Assembly (NCBI GenBank): GCA_963620595.1
Contig: CAVFAY010000001.1
Coordinates: 1-64,000, forward strand
Direction: 5' to 3'
Origin: Butyricicoccus_A sp963620595
GTDB lineage: Bacteria; Bacillota; Clostridia; Oscillospirales; Butyricicoccaceae
DNA length: 64,000 nt
Below are positions 33,462-43,618 of the stretch, piece by piece; the first letter of the stretch is position 1; every line of letters begins with the position of its first letter. Position numbers and translations under genes: made by a program. The notes beneath the pieces were generated by a model. The model searched no databases, had not been told where the DNA came from, and saw nothing but the letters and a program-made list of their open reading frames with translations.

Positions 33462-35846
33462 ATGAGTGAAAACATGAAACCGGTCTGCGAAGAAAAAGGA
33501 CCGCTGACAGACGAACTGCTGCGCAAGATGAATGCCTACTGGCGTGCAACCAATTATCTGGCTGCCGGTCAGTTGTATCTGCTGGATAATCCGCTACTGC
33601 GCGAGCCGCTGACAATGGATCAGATTAAGAAGAAAATCGTAGGACACTGGGGCACTGTACCTGGTCAGAACTTTGTATATGTACACCTGAACCGCGTGAT
33701 TAAGCGGTATGATCTGGATATGATTCTGCTGTCCGGTCCAGGACATGGCGGCAACTTCTTTGTTGCGAACACCTATCTGGAGGGCACATACAGCGAAGTT
33801 TACCCGAACGTAAGCGAGGATCTGGAGGGCATGAAGCGCCTGTTCAAGCAGTTCTCCTTCCCGGGTGGCATCGCAAGCCATGTTGCTCCGGAGACACCGG
33901 GTTCCATCAACGAAGGCGGCGAGCTGGGTTATTCCATTGCTCATGCATTCGGTGCTGTATTTGACAATCCGGATCTGATTGCTGCTGTCACCGTAGGCGA
34001 TGGCGAAGCTGAGACCGGCCCGCTGGCAACCTCTTGGCAGTCCAACAAGTTCCTGAACCCGATCACTGACGGTGCTGTTCTGCCGATTCTGCATCTGAAC
34101 GGCTATAAGATCGCAAACCCGACCATCTTCGCTAGAATCTCTCATGAAGAGCTGCAGAAGTATTTCGAGGGTTGCGGCTGGAAGCCGTACTTCGTAGAAG
34201 GCGACGATCCGATGACCATGCATCGCAAGATGGCTGAGACAATGGATACTGCTATTGAAGAAATCAAGGGCATCCAGAAGCATGCACGCGAGACAGGCGA
34301 TGCAACTCGTCCGATCTGGCCGATGATTGTTCTGCGCACCCCGAAGGGCTGGACTGGTCCGAAGGAAGTAGACGGCAACATGATTGAAAACAGCTTCCGT
34401 GCTCATCAGGTTCCGATTATGATGGATAAGCCGGAGCATCTGGAAATCCTTAAGACTTGGCTGGAGAGCTACCATGCAGAGGAATTGTTCGACGAAAACG
34501 GCCGCCTGATTCCGGAGCTGCGTGAGCTGGCACCGAAGGGCGATCACAGAATTGGTGCAAATCCGCATGCCAATGGCGGCTTGTTGCTGCGCGACCTGCG
34601 TCTGCCGGACTTCCGTGATTATGCATTCCCAGTTGGTCAGCCGGGCGCAACCGAAGGTCAGGATATGATCGAGATGGGCAAGTTTGTCCGCGACATCCTG
34701 AAGCTGAACGAAGACAGCCGCAACTTCCGCGTATTCGGACCAGATGAGACTGCATCCAACCGTCTGAACGCTGCATTTGAAGCAACAAATCGTGATTGGA
34801 ACGCAGAGACTCTGCCGACTGATGAATTCCTCGCAAAGGACGGCCGCATTATGGACTCCATGCTGTCCGAGCACATGTGTGAGGGCTGGCTGGAAGGCTA
34901 CCTGCTGACCGGTCGTCATGGCTTCTTCGCAAGCTATGAAGCATTTATTCGCATCATTGACTCCATGGCTGCTCAGCACGCAAAGTGGCTGAAGGTTTGC
35001 AACCAGCTGCCGTGGCGTCAGAAGATTGCTTCCTTGAACCTGATTCTGGCTTCCAACGTATGGCAGCAGGATCATAACGGCTTCACCCATCAGGATCCGG
35101 GATTCCTCGACCATATTGCCAATAAGAAGGCAGACGTCGTTCGCCTGTATCTGCCGCCGGATGCAAACTGCCTGCTGTCCTGCTTCGATCATTGTATCCG
35201 CAGCCGCAACTATGTCAACGTTATTGTTGCATCCAAGCATCCGCGTCCGCAGTGGCTGACCATGGAGCAGGCTGTCAAGCACTGCACCCAGGGCATCGGC
35301 GTTTGGGAATGGGCTTCCAACGATGCTGGTCAGGAGCCGGATGTTGTTATGGCTTGCTGCGGCGAGACTCCGACACTGGAGACACTGGCTGCTGTATCTA
35401 TCCTGCGCAAGGAGCTGCCGGAACTCAAGGTTCGTGTTATCAATGTTGTTGACCTGATGAAGCTCCAGCCGAAGGCTGAGCATCCGCATGGTCTGTCTGA
35501 TGCAGAGTATGACATGCTGTTTACCAAGGATAAGCCGATCATCTTTGCTTTCCATGGTTATCCGACCCTGATTCACGAGCTGACTTATCGCCGTCACAAC
35601 CGCCAGCTGCATGTTCGCGGCTACAAGGAAGAGGGCACTATCACTACGCCGTTTGACATGCGCGTACAGAACGATATTGACCGTTTCCATCTGGTTCAGG
35701 ACGTTCTGCTCCGTCTGCCGCAGCTCGGCAACCGCGGCGCTTATCTGTACCAGAAGATGAGCGACAAGCTGGTTGAACACAAGCAGTATATCAACGAGTA
35801 CGGTCTGGATATGCCGGAAGTCCGCGACTGGAAGTGGCAGGCATAA
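33462..35846 (+). CDS. xpkA: Xylulose-5-phosphate/fructose-6-phosphate phosphoketolase
   Basis: 794 aa, normal length. The enzyme cleaves xylulose 5-phosphate or fructose 6-phosphate with phosphate, giving acetyl phosphate and a shorter sugar phosphate, using thiamine diphosphate. Signatures: LLSGPGHGGNFFVANTYLEG, GGELGYSIAHAFGAVFDNPD, the ThDP-Mg motif VGDGEAETGPLATSW and NGYKIANPT, QDHNGFTHQDPGF, and HGYPTLIHELTYRRHNR. Codon use is strongly biased and the gene stands alone between a promoter and a long terminator, which points to high expression as a main catabolic enzyme. Confidence 0.97.
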   Translation: MSENMKPVCEEKGPLTDELLRKMNAYWRATNYLAAGQLYLLDNPLLREPLTMDQIKKKIVGHWGTVPGQNFVYVHLNRVIKRYDLDMILLSGPGHGGNFFVANTYLEGTYSEVYPNVSEDLEGMKRLFKQFSFPGGIASHVAPETPGSINEGGELGYSIAHAFGAVFDNPDLIAAVTVGDGEAETGPLATSWQSNKFLNPITDGAVLPILHLNGYKIANPTIFARISHEELQKYFEGCGWKPYFVEGDDPMTMHRKMAETMDTAIEEIKGIQKHARETGDATRPIWPMIVLRTPKGWTGPKEVDGNMIENSFRAHQVPIMMDKPEHLEILKTWLESYHAEELFDENGRLIPELRELAPKGDHRIGANPHANGGLLLRDLRLPDFRDYAFPVGQPGATEGQDMIEMGKFVRDILKLNEDSRNFRVFGPDETASNRLNAAFEATNRDWNAETLPTDEFLAKDGRIMDSMLSEHMCEGWLEGYLLTGRHGFFASYEAFIRIIDSMAAQHAKWLKVCNQLPWRQKIASLNLILASNVWQQDHNGFTHQDPGFLDHIANKKADVVRLYLPPDANCLLSCFDHCIRSRNYVNVIVASKHPRPQWLTMEQAVKHCTQGIGVWEWASNDAGQEPDVVMACCGETPTLETLAAVSILRKELPELKVRVINVVDLMKLQPKAEHPHGLSDAEYDMLFTKDKPIIFAFHGYPTLIHELTYRRHNRQLHVRGYKEEGTITTPFDMRVQNDIDRFHLVQDVLLRLPQLGNRGAYLYQKMSDKLVEHKQYINEYGLDMPEVRDWKWQA

Positions 35847-35891
35847 CTTGCGGTTTCGCTGAATAGAGATAAACTCCTAATAGAATAAAAT

Positions 35892-35940
35892 AAACCCATC
35901 TCTTACTGCAGCAAAGCTGCGGCAGGAGATGGGTTGTTTT
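35892..35940. terminator. Terminator after phosphoketolase
   Basis: AACCCATCTC (35892-35901) pairs with GAGATGGGTT (35926-35935), with an inner TGC-GC/GC-GC hairpin, followed by GTTTTTTAT. Also downstream of the convergent QueG-like gene. Confidence 0.88.
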
Positions 35941-36708
35941 TTATGAGCCAAAGCTCTGACAATGCAAAATGCCTTGAGGAGTGATCGACTTGACGGTTCG
36001 GTACAGTTTGAGATCTTCACCGACAGGACATACGGCAGCACAGATGCCGCACGGCCAGTGGTGTTGATTTTTAATTTCTACATGATGTTTGGTGCAGGCG
36101 ACCTTGTCCATAACATATGGATGCTGCTCTGGATGAGAAAAACAGTGTGACGGACAGCTGTTTAAGCACTTTTTGCAGTGTACGCACAATTCGTGATCCA
36201 GCATGTCATCTTGCGGGATAGGCGCATCTGTGATGATAGAAACAATACGCATCCGTGGACCGAATTCCTTGGAAATCAGATTATGACTGTCACCCAATGT
36301 GCCGATACCGGCGTAATATCCGGCAATAACATGAGAAAACGCGGCGTTTGAATTGTCCACCAGAACTTCAATGCTGTAATAACAGTCGCGCGGAAAGAAA
36401 ATGGCACGATAGCCAAGTTCTGACACGATATAATTCGCTAGGTGATAAGACATATCATCTAGTACGCGGTTACTGGTGTCATATAACTCCTGGTAGACCA
36501 TAGACGGCGTGGCATTCATCATCGGTGAAAACAGCGGAATAGCGAGGACAATGACGTTTTTACTCCAGCTCCAAATGTTCTGCGGCCAGAATTCCGGTTC
36601 TTGAATCGGAATCTCACGCCAGCGGTCTACAGAGCAGGAACGAACGACGTTCGCACCTAATGCCTTGGCTTTTTTACAGATTTTTGCTTTGATTTGTGAT
36701 CCATTCAT
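35941..36708 (-). CDS. Epoxyqueuosine reductase-like ferredoxin-type protein
   Basis: 255 aa from the ATG at 36708, with GGAGGTG eight bases upstream. The C-terminal part has two 4Fe-4S motifs, CVHCKKCLNSCPSHCF and a later CGICAAVCPVG; the middle shows GTLGDSHNLISKEFGPRMRI, typical of QueG and related corrinoid-type reductases. Shorter than true QueG (about 350 aa) and lacking its C-terminal HEAT-like part, so it is more likely a family member of unknown substrate. It lies 3' of the MetE-like gene in the same direction, 117 bases apart. Confidence 0.75.
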   Translation of the reverse strand: MNGSQIKAKICKKAKALGANVVRSCSVDRWREIPIQEPEFWPQNIWSWSKNVIVLAIPLFSPMMNATPSMVYQELYDTSNRVLDDMSYHLANYIVSELGYRAIFFPRDCYYSIEVLVDNSNAAFSHVIAGYYAGIGTLGDSHNLISKEFGPRMRIVSIITDAPIPQDDMLDHELCVHCKKCLNSCPSHCFSHPEQHPYVMDKVACTKHHVEIKNQHHWPCGICAAVCPVGEDLKLYRTVKSITPQGILHCQSFGS

Positions 36709-36825
36709 ACCGATTACACCTCCGAATTCTATTACCATCAGTGTAAACCGTTTGATATGTAGATACAAGATACTATGATATTTCATAGTAGAAAGATCAG
36801 AGAGTCGGCACAAAAAATAGCAAAA

Positions 36826-37941
36826 TTATCCCCAGACTTCCTCGGCGATTTCCTTGACGAGAGCCAGCTTGTTCCACTGGTCTGCATCGACCAGCTTGTT
36901 GCCGATCTCACAGGAAGCAAAGCCGCACTGCGGGCTGAGGTACAAACGATCGAACGGGATATATTTTGCTGCTTCGTGAATGCGGGCAATGATTGCGTCC
37001 TTATTCTCCAGAACCGGAGACTTGGTGGTAATCAGGCCGAGAACAACCTTTTTGTCCTCTGCCATGTACTTGAGAGGCTCAAATCCACCGGAACGCTCGT
37101 CATCAAATTCCAAATAGAACGCGTCAGCCTTTTCATTGGCGAACAGATATGGTGCTACCGTATCATATGCGCCGGTGCAAGCGTATGTGGAATGATAGTT
37201 GCCTCGGCATACATGCGTGGCGATGGTCAAATCTGCCGGCTTGCCTTCCATAGCGAGGTTATTGACACGCAGATACTTTTCTGCTTCGCTTTCCAGCGAT
37301 ACGTTATCATTCTGGCGAGCATTCCAATAATTGGTGTCGCAGAACATGCCCCAAGTGCAGTCATCAAACTGAATGTTGCGGCAGCCTGCTTCATACAATT
37401 CTCGAATGACGGTGCGATATGCGGCGGCAACATCCTGAATCAAATCTTCCATGTTCGGATAAATCGCTGCGGTCTTGATGCTGTTATCTCCGCGGTCTAA
37501 TTCTGCGAGAAGCTGCGCCGGTGCAGGCATCGTCTGCTTGACAATGGTGTTTTCATCTTCAAACTGCTTCATGAATTTGAAGTGTTCAACAAATGGATGA
37601 TTCTCTCCGCTGATTTTTCCAGTGACCTCGATTGAACCGCGTGTGGTCTCCTCGTCATGAAAGAAGTATCCGTGTTCTAACTCAACTTCTTTGATGCCGT
37701 TCAGACCCCACATGAAGTCCAGATGCCAATAGCTGCGGCGGAATTCACCATCTGTAATAGCATGATAGCCAGCTTCCTTTTCCTTTGCTACCAGCTTGGT
37801 GATTTCTTCGTTTTCAATCTGTGTCAGCGCATCGCGCGTAATTTTGCCCGACTTAAAATCCTCACGCGCCTGCTTGAGAGAAGCTGGACGCAGAAAGCTA
37901 CCGACCATATCATAAATAAATGGAATAGATTTCTTGCTCAT
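36826..37941 (-). CDS. MetE-like cobalamin-independent methyltransferase (YxjG family)
   Basis: 371 aa, the size of the C-terminal catalytic half of MetE alone, as in YxjG/YxjH. Zinc-site motifs are visible: ATHVCRGN, YLEFDDERSG and LSPQCGFAS (His, Cys, Glu, Cys). YxjG-type proteins methylate homocysteine or related thiols with a small methyl donor. A LysR regulator gene lies 104 bases upstream in the same direction, and an inverted repeat suited to LysR binding lies in the gap. Confidence 0.88.
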   Translation of the reverse strand: MSKKSIPFIYDMVGSFLRPASLKQAREDFKSGKITRDALTQIENEEITKLVAKEKEAGYHAITDGEFRRSYWHLDFMWGLNGIKEVELEHGYFFHDEETTRGSIEVTGKISGENHPFVEHFKFMKQFEDENTIVKQTMPAPAQLLAELDRGDNSIKTAAIYPNMEDLIQDVAAAYRTVIRELYEAGCRNIQFDDCTWGMFCDTNYWNARQNDNVSLESEAEKYLRVNNLAMEGKPADLTIATHVCRGNYHSTYACTGAYDTVAPYLFANEKADAFYLEFDDERSGGFEPLKYMAEDKKVVLGLITTKSPVLENKDAIIARIHEAAKYIPFDRLYLSPQCGFASCEIGNKLVDADQWNKLALVKEIAEEVWG

Positions 37942-38011
37942 AAAACATGCTCCTTTGCTTGTGTTTGATTTAGTATGTTTGCAGTATACGATATTGAAGC
38001 GTTGCTGTAAA

Positions 38012-38036
38012 ATATCAAATAGGAGCGGTTTGATAT
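38012..38036. promoter_or_regulatory. Inverted repeat, candidate LysR operator
   Basis: ATATCAAA (38012-38019) and TTTGATAT (38029-38036) separated by 9 bp, upstream of the MetE-like gene and just after the lysR stop. Confidence 0.5.
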
Positions 38037-38045
38037 AGGAAGAAT

Positions 38046-38963
38046 CTATGGCTTAGCTTCAAATGGCTGTGTGTATTGCCGAAGAAGGGAAATATATTGT
38101 TTTCCAAACAGACTCAAGGTTGTACGCTTATGTGTGATATATCCGATTTCCATGCATTCGTCAACATCCAGCGGTACGGCAACAATATTCTTGCCGTTGA
38201 GCTGTTCATTGATAACACCGCTGCAAATTGTATAGCCATTTAGGCCGATGAGCAGATTGAACAGCGTTGCACGATCGGATACCATGATGTCTTTGTCGCA
38301 GTCCAGCGTGCTCAAGATTTCTTCGGAAAAATAAAAGGAATTGTGTTCGCCCTGCTCATAGGACAGACGGGGATAGGGGGCTAAGTCGTGCAGCGTTACA
38401 GAGGGCTGCTGTGCCAGTGGATTATCTGCGCCGACAAAGACGTGCGCTTTGGCGGTAAACAGCGTGTGAAAGAGCAGACTGTTATCTTTGAGCGTCTTGT
38501 TGATAACAACCGCGTTAAAGGGATTGCGGTACAACACACCGACTTCGCTTTTTAGGCGACAAACATCTTCAATAATTTCGTGTGTTTTGGTCTCTCGAAT
38601 GCGAAAATCATAGGTATCTCCTCCATATTGCTTGAGCAGAGCGACAAAGGCTTCTACTGCAAAGGAATAATGCTGCGTCGAGACACAAAAGCGGTGCTTG
38701 ATCGGAGCGGCACCAAAATAGCGCTCCTCCATGAGTGTAGTTTGTGCTATAATCTGGCGGGCATAGCCGAGAAATTCCTCGCCGTCTGCGGACACAATGA
38801 CACCTTTGTTGGTGCGATGGAAGATCGTGATTCCCAGCTCATGCTCTAGTTCTTTAATAGAGGCCGTCAGAGACGGCTGAGCGATATATAACTGTTTGGC
38901 GGCCTCGCTGACCGTTCCGGCATCTGCCGTGGTCACCGCGTATTTCAGCTGTTGTAAGGTCAT
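38046..38963 (-). CDS. LysR-family transcriptional regulator
   Basis: 305 aa. The N-terminal winged helix-turn-helix reads MTLQQLKYAVTTADAGTVSE, AAKQLYIAQPSLTASIKELE, HELGITIFHRTNKGV, a classical LysR head. The remainder is the periplasmic-binding-like effector domain (GVLYRNPFNAVVINKTL; LAQQPSVTLHDLAPYPRLSY). It lies upstream of the MetE-like gene, which it may regulate in response to a methionine-pathway metabolite. Directly beyond its start lies a truncated phage gene. Confidence 0.93.
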   Translation of the reverse strand: MTLQQLKYAVTTADAGTVSEAAKQLYIAQPSLTASIKELEHELGITIFHRTNKGVIVSADGEEFLGYARQIIAQTTLMEERYFGAAPIKHRFCVSTQHYSFAVEAFVALLKQYGGDTYDFRIRETKTHEIIEDVCRLKSEVGVLYRNPFNAVVINKTLKDNSLLFHTLFTAKAHVFVGADNPLAQQPSVTLHDLAPYPRLSYEQGEHNSFYFSEEILSTLDCDKDIMVSDRATLFNLLIGLNGYTICSGVINEQLNGKNIVAVPLDVDECMEIGYITHKRTTLSLFGKQYISLLRQYTQPFEAKP

Positions 38964-39071
38964 ATAGCTTTATCCATTTCTTCTGTATATGTAGTAGATT
39001 TCATTGGTAGTATTATACGCTGTAAGCGTAAAAAAAATCAAGTTGAACAACTAAATAAAAAATAATCCACG

Positions 39072-42000
39072 ATGGACTTCAGAGCAGACGGCAATGCTGA
39101 CGGCATGGAACAGCTGATTTCCGAGACGATTGACCAGTATGCACAGAGCGGCATCCCGCTGACACGGCAGGAAGCCATGGACGAAATTGCCGCAGACTAT
39201 GCGGCAAACGAACTCATGACGGATCCGGAGAGCATTCAGGCATTTGTCAACAGCAAGCCCAAGGCGGCGCGTTCATTTTGGCAAAAGCTGCGCAATGCAT
39301 TTAAGCAACTGCGCAAGAAGATTGACGGCACATCTGCGGCGGAAAAGAAAATCCTGCGGCGCATGTCTACCGCGGAACGGCTGTGGGCAGACGCTTTTCA
39401 GGCGGCATCCGAACGCGCCAACGGCGTGCAGCAGACGAGCAGCAAGCGCGTAAAAACCAAGGCGCGCAAGCAGGAAACCACCAAAAGCCTGACCGAAAAG
39501 AGCCGAAAGAACACAAGATATGCAGTAAAAAAAGAGTTGAGTCATGCTGAACAACAGTTTAACATCATTCAAAGTTCAAATCCGATGCATGATGATGTGC
39601 ATACTGGTATACGTTCAGCAAACGAGATTATGACATTCCAGGAAGTTATAGAAGACTGGGGATACGGTGATGATATTACACCAGACTTCACGTGGCCAAT
39701 GGTGGAAGACGCGCTCGAAAGCGGCAAAATAACTGTTTATAGTTCGTACCCAATCGAGCAGGGTGTTTTTGTATCTCCATCTCTCCGGATTGCGAGGGAC
39801 TATGCTGGATCAGGGCATATCTATGAAAGAACTGTTTTGCTGGCAGATGTTGCATGGATTGATGCAACAGAAGGGCAGTACGCAAGTGTTGAGAAAAATG
39901 GAACAAAATATTCCGTAAAGAAAAAGACTGCCGATGGCGGCAGCCGTATGACGGAGGATGAAATTAAGACAGTTCAATCATTGGAACGTAAGAGTTTAAA
40001 TCGTTTGACTGAGGCGGAATTAAAAAAACTCGCACCGATAGCAGAACGATATTATCGGACAATGGGAGAGAAGTCTCCGTTTTTCCGCGCATGGTTCGGC
40101 GATTGGCGCGTGAATGACCAGACCAGCGTGCAGGTTGCAACGAAGGAAGGCAGCGCGAGAGGCTTGCAGCATAATGCTGATACCGGATGGGATATTAGTG
40201 TTTCGGGAAAAGTGTTTTCGGAAACGCAAGCGCATCAGAGTTCAAGTAGCAAAAAGGCATACACATATACTCAATATTTGAATGATATTGTTGAAAAGGC
40301 AGTGCTTCTTGATTCTAGTACAATCGGAAAAACAAAATCTCAGAATTCCTTGTTGATGCATAGCTTGTATGCAGTTGCCGACATCGGGAATAAACCGGTA
40401 TTGCTTAGATTATATGTTGAAGAAATGTATAACCCAAATGAATCAAAGACATCAAAGCGTGCTTACAAGCTGAATTATATAGAACAGCAGCAGTCGAGTG
40501 TCGGAGGTTCAAGTAACAATGTTACCCTAGCCTCATCACAAGCGACTGCTGCTGATGTACATACCGTATCAGATTTGTTTGCGCTTGTCAAGCGATGTGA
40601 CAAGAAATTTTCTCCGAAGGCTGCAAGCCAAATCGTCAACGAAGATGGTTCTCCGAAAATTATGTATCACCAAACGGATGCAGACTTCTCGGTGTTCCGC
40701 ACGGAAAGCACGGGAGCAGGACGCGGTGACACTATTCTGCCGGACGGTGCATTCTTCAAATCCTCTGATACAGACATTGGGGTATCCGGTCAAAAGCAGA
40801 TGCGGGTATATCTCAATGTTCGCAACCCGCTGAGACTGAAAGACCGCGCGTCCGCGCAGGCATATTGGGAAAAGCATGTTGCAGGATACAAGGAACTGAT
40901 GCAGGAATCACAGCGAACGGACGCACTGTACAATATGCGGATGGAGCAGGCAGAAGCGGAAGAAGATGCGCAGCATGCAAAACTTTGGCAGCAGTGGAGA
41001 AACGGCGAGATTTCAGAGGAACAGTACCAGAGCGGCATTGAAGAAGATGCCAGCGAAAAAATTCTCCAAGAGTGGAAACAGGAAGAACAGCGCATCACGC
41101 AGCAGGCAAAACAGCTGCTGAATGATTACATGCACAACAGCAAGTATGACGGAATTATACTTGCTCAAGATGAGGGCGGTTTTGGCAGAAGCACGGATTC
41201 TGTTATTGCATTCTCTTCAAATCAGGTAAAATCCGCAACGGATAATGTCGGTACGTTTGACAGAAAAAATGCAGATATTCGGTATTCCGTAAAAACACAG
41301 AGAAGCAGCCAGACAGCAACCGGAGAAAATGCGTTCAAGGAGGACAAATATTATCAAAGGCAGCTTGATCAGTGGGAAGAGCTGCGCGATGGCACGCGAA
41401 TCAAAGTCGGCATCGTGCAGGAAAACAGTGCGCTGAACAAAGTCGGCATTCCGGCAGAACGGGTATTCTATGATATTAGCAAAATACGAAAGACGATGGA
41501 CAAACACGGAAATCAATTGTCAATCCGCGAACTAAAACAGATACCTGCATTGTTAGGAGACCCTATTGTCATTACAGAATACGAGGGTGCGCCCAATACT
41601 GTAAATGTGTACGGAAATCTTTTTACCGCAAAAGGAGCACCGATTGTTGTTGGAATGGTTGTTCATACAGATATTGACGGCAGTACACTTATTTCCAATA
41701 TCCGTACAGTGCATCCGCGGAGCAATTATGCGAAGCAAATCACAGATGCCAGCGTTTTGTATCTGAACGAAGATAAAAAAAGAACCCGCACATGGTTCCA
41801 CGTCTGCGACAACTTAAAAGTGCCGTTAGACGGAACCATGTTTGGGTTCATACGAAGTATAACATATCAGGACACAAAAAGCAATCGCTACTCTGTAAAA
41901 TCTCGCAGTGCAGAAAGCTATGAATCCGAGATTGAGCGATTGAAGAAGCAGCGGGAATACATTTCGAAATTTCCAACTCATATTCATGACAAAAAGCCGA

Positions 42001-42089
42001 CTGAATCCAATCAGTCGGCTTTCAACGTTTTGTTATGTATTAGTAACGACCACAGCCGATGTAATGGCTGGTGTAATACGAGCTATTGA
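39072..42089 (+). pseudogene. Phage/ICE polyvalent effector protein, truncated at both ends
   Basis: A 1005-codon frame whose ATG at 39072 follows a junction and whose last 30 codons run through the terminator and antisense strand of the next gene, so both natural ends are lost. From the start: the tail of a zincin-like region (MDEIAADYAANELM) without its HExxH; a domain with HTGIRSANEIMTF, ITVYSSYPIEQGVFVSPSLR and VLLADVAWIDATEGQYASV; a second domain (SPFFRAWFGDWRVN; RGLQHNADTGWDISVSGKVF); an ART-like domain (MYHQTDADFSVFRTESTGAG, VYLNVRNPLRL, YDGIILAQ, NVGTFDRKNADIRY); and a MuF-C-like end (VGIVQENSALNKVG; LLGDPIVITEYEG). Domains are joined by RYSVK-type linkers at residues about 148, 277, 735 and 938. 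No ribosome site, so probably silent. Confidence 0.75.
41993..42022 (-). terminator. Terminator of the NlpC/P60 operon
   Basis: A perfect 12-bp stem (41993-42004 with 42011-42022); on the minus strand it is followed by TTGTC after a T-run, 18 bases past the stop at 42040. Confidence 0.85.
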
Positions 42090-43167
42090 TGCTGTCAATG
42101 CATACGCCGGTTCTAGAATTTGCTGCGTGGATCATCTGACCGCCGCCGATGTAAATGGCTACATGACCAACTGTGCCGGCTGTCGAGTTAGAGAAGAAGA
42201 TCAGATCGCCTGCCTGAAGCTGGGACTTAGAAATCTTCTTAGAGCTGGAATACTGAGCAGCGGAGTTGCGCGGGATGGACTTGCCGAAGTGCGCGTATAC
42301 ATACTGGGTAAAACCAGAACAGTCAAAGCTACGCGGACCTGTAGCGCCGTATACATAGGAGCAACCAAGGAAACTCTTTGCGTAAGATACGATGGAGGAT
42401 CCGGAACCGTTGGACGGAGTAACTGTTGTTGTGCTACCGCCGTTAGACGGAGCAGAAGATGTGGTATACTTGCTGCTGATGTAGCCGTAACCGCTACCGT
42501 ACTTGATCTTGTACCAGCTACCAGAAGTGCCGACAACAGAAGCGGCCTTGCCGGAGCCGAGAACGCCGACTACGCTGTAAGAAGTGCTTGCGCCAGAGCG
42601 AACATTCAGGCTAGTAGTTGTGTAAACGGTCTTGTTTGCGGAAGTCGTCGGAGCAACGTTAGTAGTGTTCGTTGTCGGAGCAGAAGATGTGGTATACTTG
42701 CTGCTGATGTAGCCGTAACCACTGCCGTACATAATCTTATACCATCCGTTAGTGGAAGCGACAACAGAGGCACTATTGCCCTTCTTCAGGTTACCGATCA
42801 CGCTGTAGGAGGTTCCTGCACCGGAACGAACATTCAGAGAAGAAGCCGAGATATAAACGGTCTTGGAAACGCTCTGCGTACCGCTGTTAGACGGGGTAGA
42901 GGAAGTGCTGCCGGAAGTCAGGTACTTGCTGTATACGTAGCCGGTTTTGCCGTTTACATTGACCTTGATCCAGTTGCCGGAAGTACCGAGACTTGCGGTA
43001 GTGGTACCGGACTTCATAACGGTCAGAACTGAGTAAGAGTTGCCTGCACCGGAACGGACATTTACATCAGTGGTAGAAGTTACATTTGCGGCCAGCGCAC
43101 CAGTGCATACAATCGCAGTTGTTGCTGCGGTGGCTACTGCAAACTTCATCTTCTTTGAACGTATCAT
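42040..43167 (-). CDS. Secreted cell-wall hydrolase: three SH3 domains plus NlpC/P60
   Basis: 375 aa from the ATG at 43167, seven bases after AGGAGG. A signal peptide (MKFAVATAATTAIVCTGALA) is followed by three bacterial SH3 repeats, each with NVRSGAG-x-SYSV and GKTGYVYSKYL or GYGYISSKYTT, separated by Ser/Thr/Pro linkers. The C-terminal NlpC/P60 domain carries the catalytic Cys (SFDCSGF, C283), His (GHVAIYIG) and a third polar residue (QMIHAAN). Such enzymes cut D-Glu-meso-DAP or related bonds in peptidoglycan. The two later SH3 repeats are nearly identical in DNA. It lies 32 bases downstream of a small gene and behind a WalR-like box, as expected of a wall hydrolase. Confidence 0.93.
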   Translation of the reverse strand: MIRSKKMKFAVATAATTAIVCTGALAANVTSTTDVNVRSGAGNSYSVLTVMKSGTTTASLGTSGNWIKVNVNGKTGYVYSKYLTSGSTSSTPSNSGTQSVSKTVYISASSLNVRSGAGTSYSVIGNLKKGNSASVVASTNGWYKIMYGSGYGYISSKYTTSSAPTTNTTNVAPTTSANKTVYTTTSLNVRSGASTSYSVVGVLGSGKAASVVGTSGSWYKIKYGSGYGYISSKYTTSSAPSNGGSTTTVTPSNGSGSSIVSYAKSFLGCSYVYGATGPRSFDCSGFTQYVYAHFGKSIPRNSAAQYSSSKKISKSQLQAGDLIFFSNSTAGTVGHVAIYIGGGQMIHAANSRTGVCIDSINSSYYTSHYIGCGRY

Positions 43168-43199
43168 GGGATTATCCTCCTGAAAATTAACGAAATAGG

Positions 43200-43508
43200 T
43201 TACTTCGCAGACAATGCTCGATTCAGCCATACAACGGCGATATCCAGAGCTGTATACAGACCATTCTTCTCAGTCTTCTTTACAATGCGATCCTTTGGAC
43301 GCACACTCGGGGATGTCTGCTGCAGCTGAACGGCAACTCTTGTTGCTACTTCCATGTCCTTTACTTTTTTGGTTTCGAGGATCTGCATCATAATGATGTA
43401 ACGGTCGCTCATGCTGCCATAATAAATAATATTGTTATGTCTCATAAGTGGATGACCCTTGTAGGTCAGAATCTGTTCATCTGCACTTTTCTTAGCGGTA
43501 GCTGACAT
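43200..43508 (-). CDS. Conserved small protein of unknown function
   Basis: 102 aa, AAAGGAG before the ATG. MSATAKKSADEQILTYKGHP, then YIIMMQILETKKVKDMEVAT and a basic segment. No signal peptide or membrane helix. It is the promoter-proximal gene of the wall-hydrolase operon (33 bases apart), so a regulatory role in wall turnover is possible. Family not recognised. Confidence 0.75.
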   Translation of the reverse strand: MSATAKKSADEQILTYKGHPLMRHNNIIYYGSMSDRYIIMMQILETKKVKDMEVATRVAVQLQQTSPSVRPKDRIVKKTEKNGLYTALDIAVVWLNRALSAK

Positions 43509-43549
43509 ATCGTATTCTCCTTTGATTAAAAATTCGCAATAATATATCT

Positions 43550-43578
43550 AGTATAACACGCTGAAGAATCTCTGTCAA
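43550..43578 (-). promoter_or_regulatory. Sigma-A promoter of the wall-hydrolase operon
   Basis: On the minus strand TTGACA (43573-43578), 17-bp spacer, TATACT (43550-43555), about 40 bases before the start at 43508. Confidence 0.85.
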
Positions 43579-43618
43579 ACGAAAGACGTGCATGCAATCG
43601 CATCGGAGTGAATAGAAA

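Noticed and set aside
33594..35780. A 728-codon open frame antisense to phosphoketolase
   Set aside because: It mirrors the codon bias of the sense gene, has no ribosome site and no family motif. Similar antisense frames lie opposite pheT (46357-47850), pheS (44624-45622), valS (58872-61355) and pyc.
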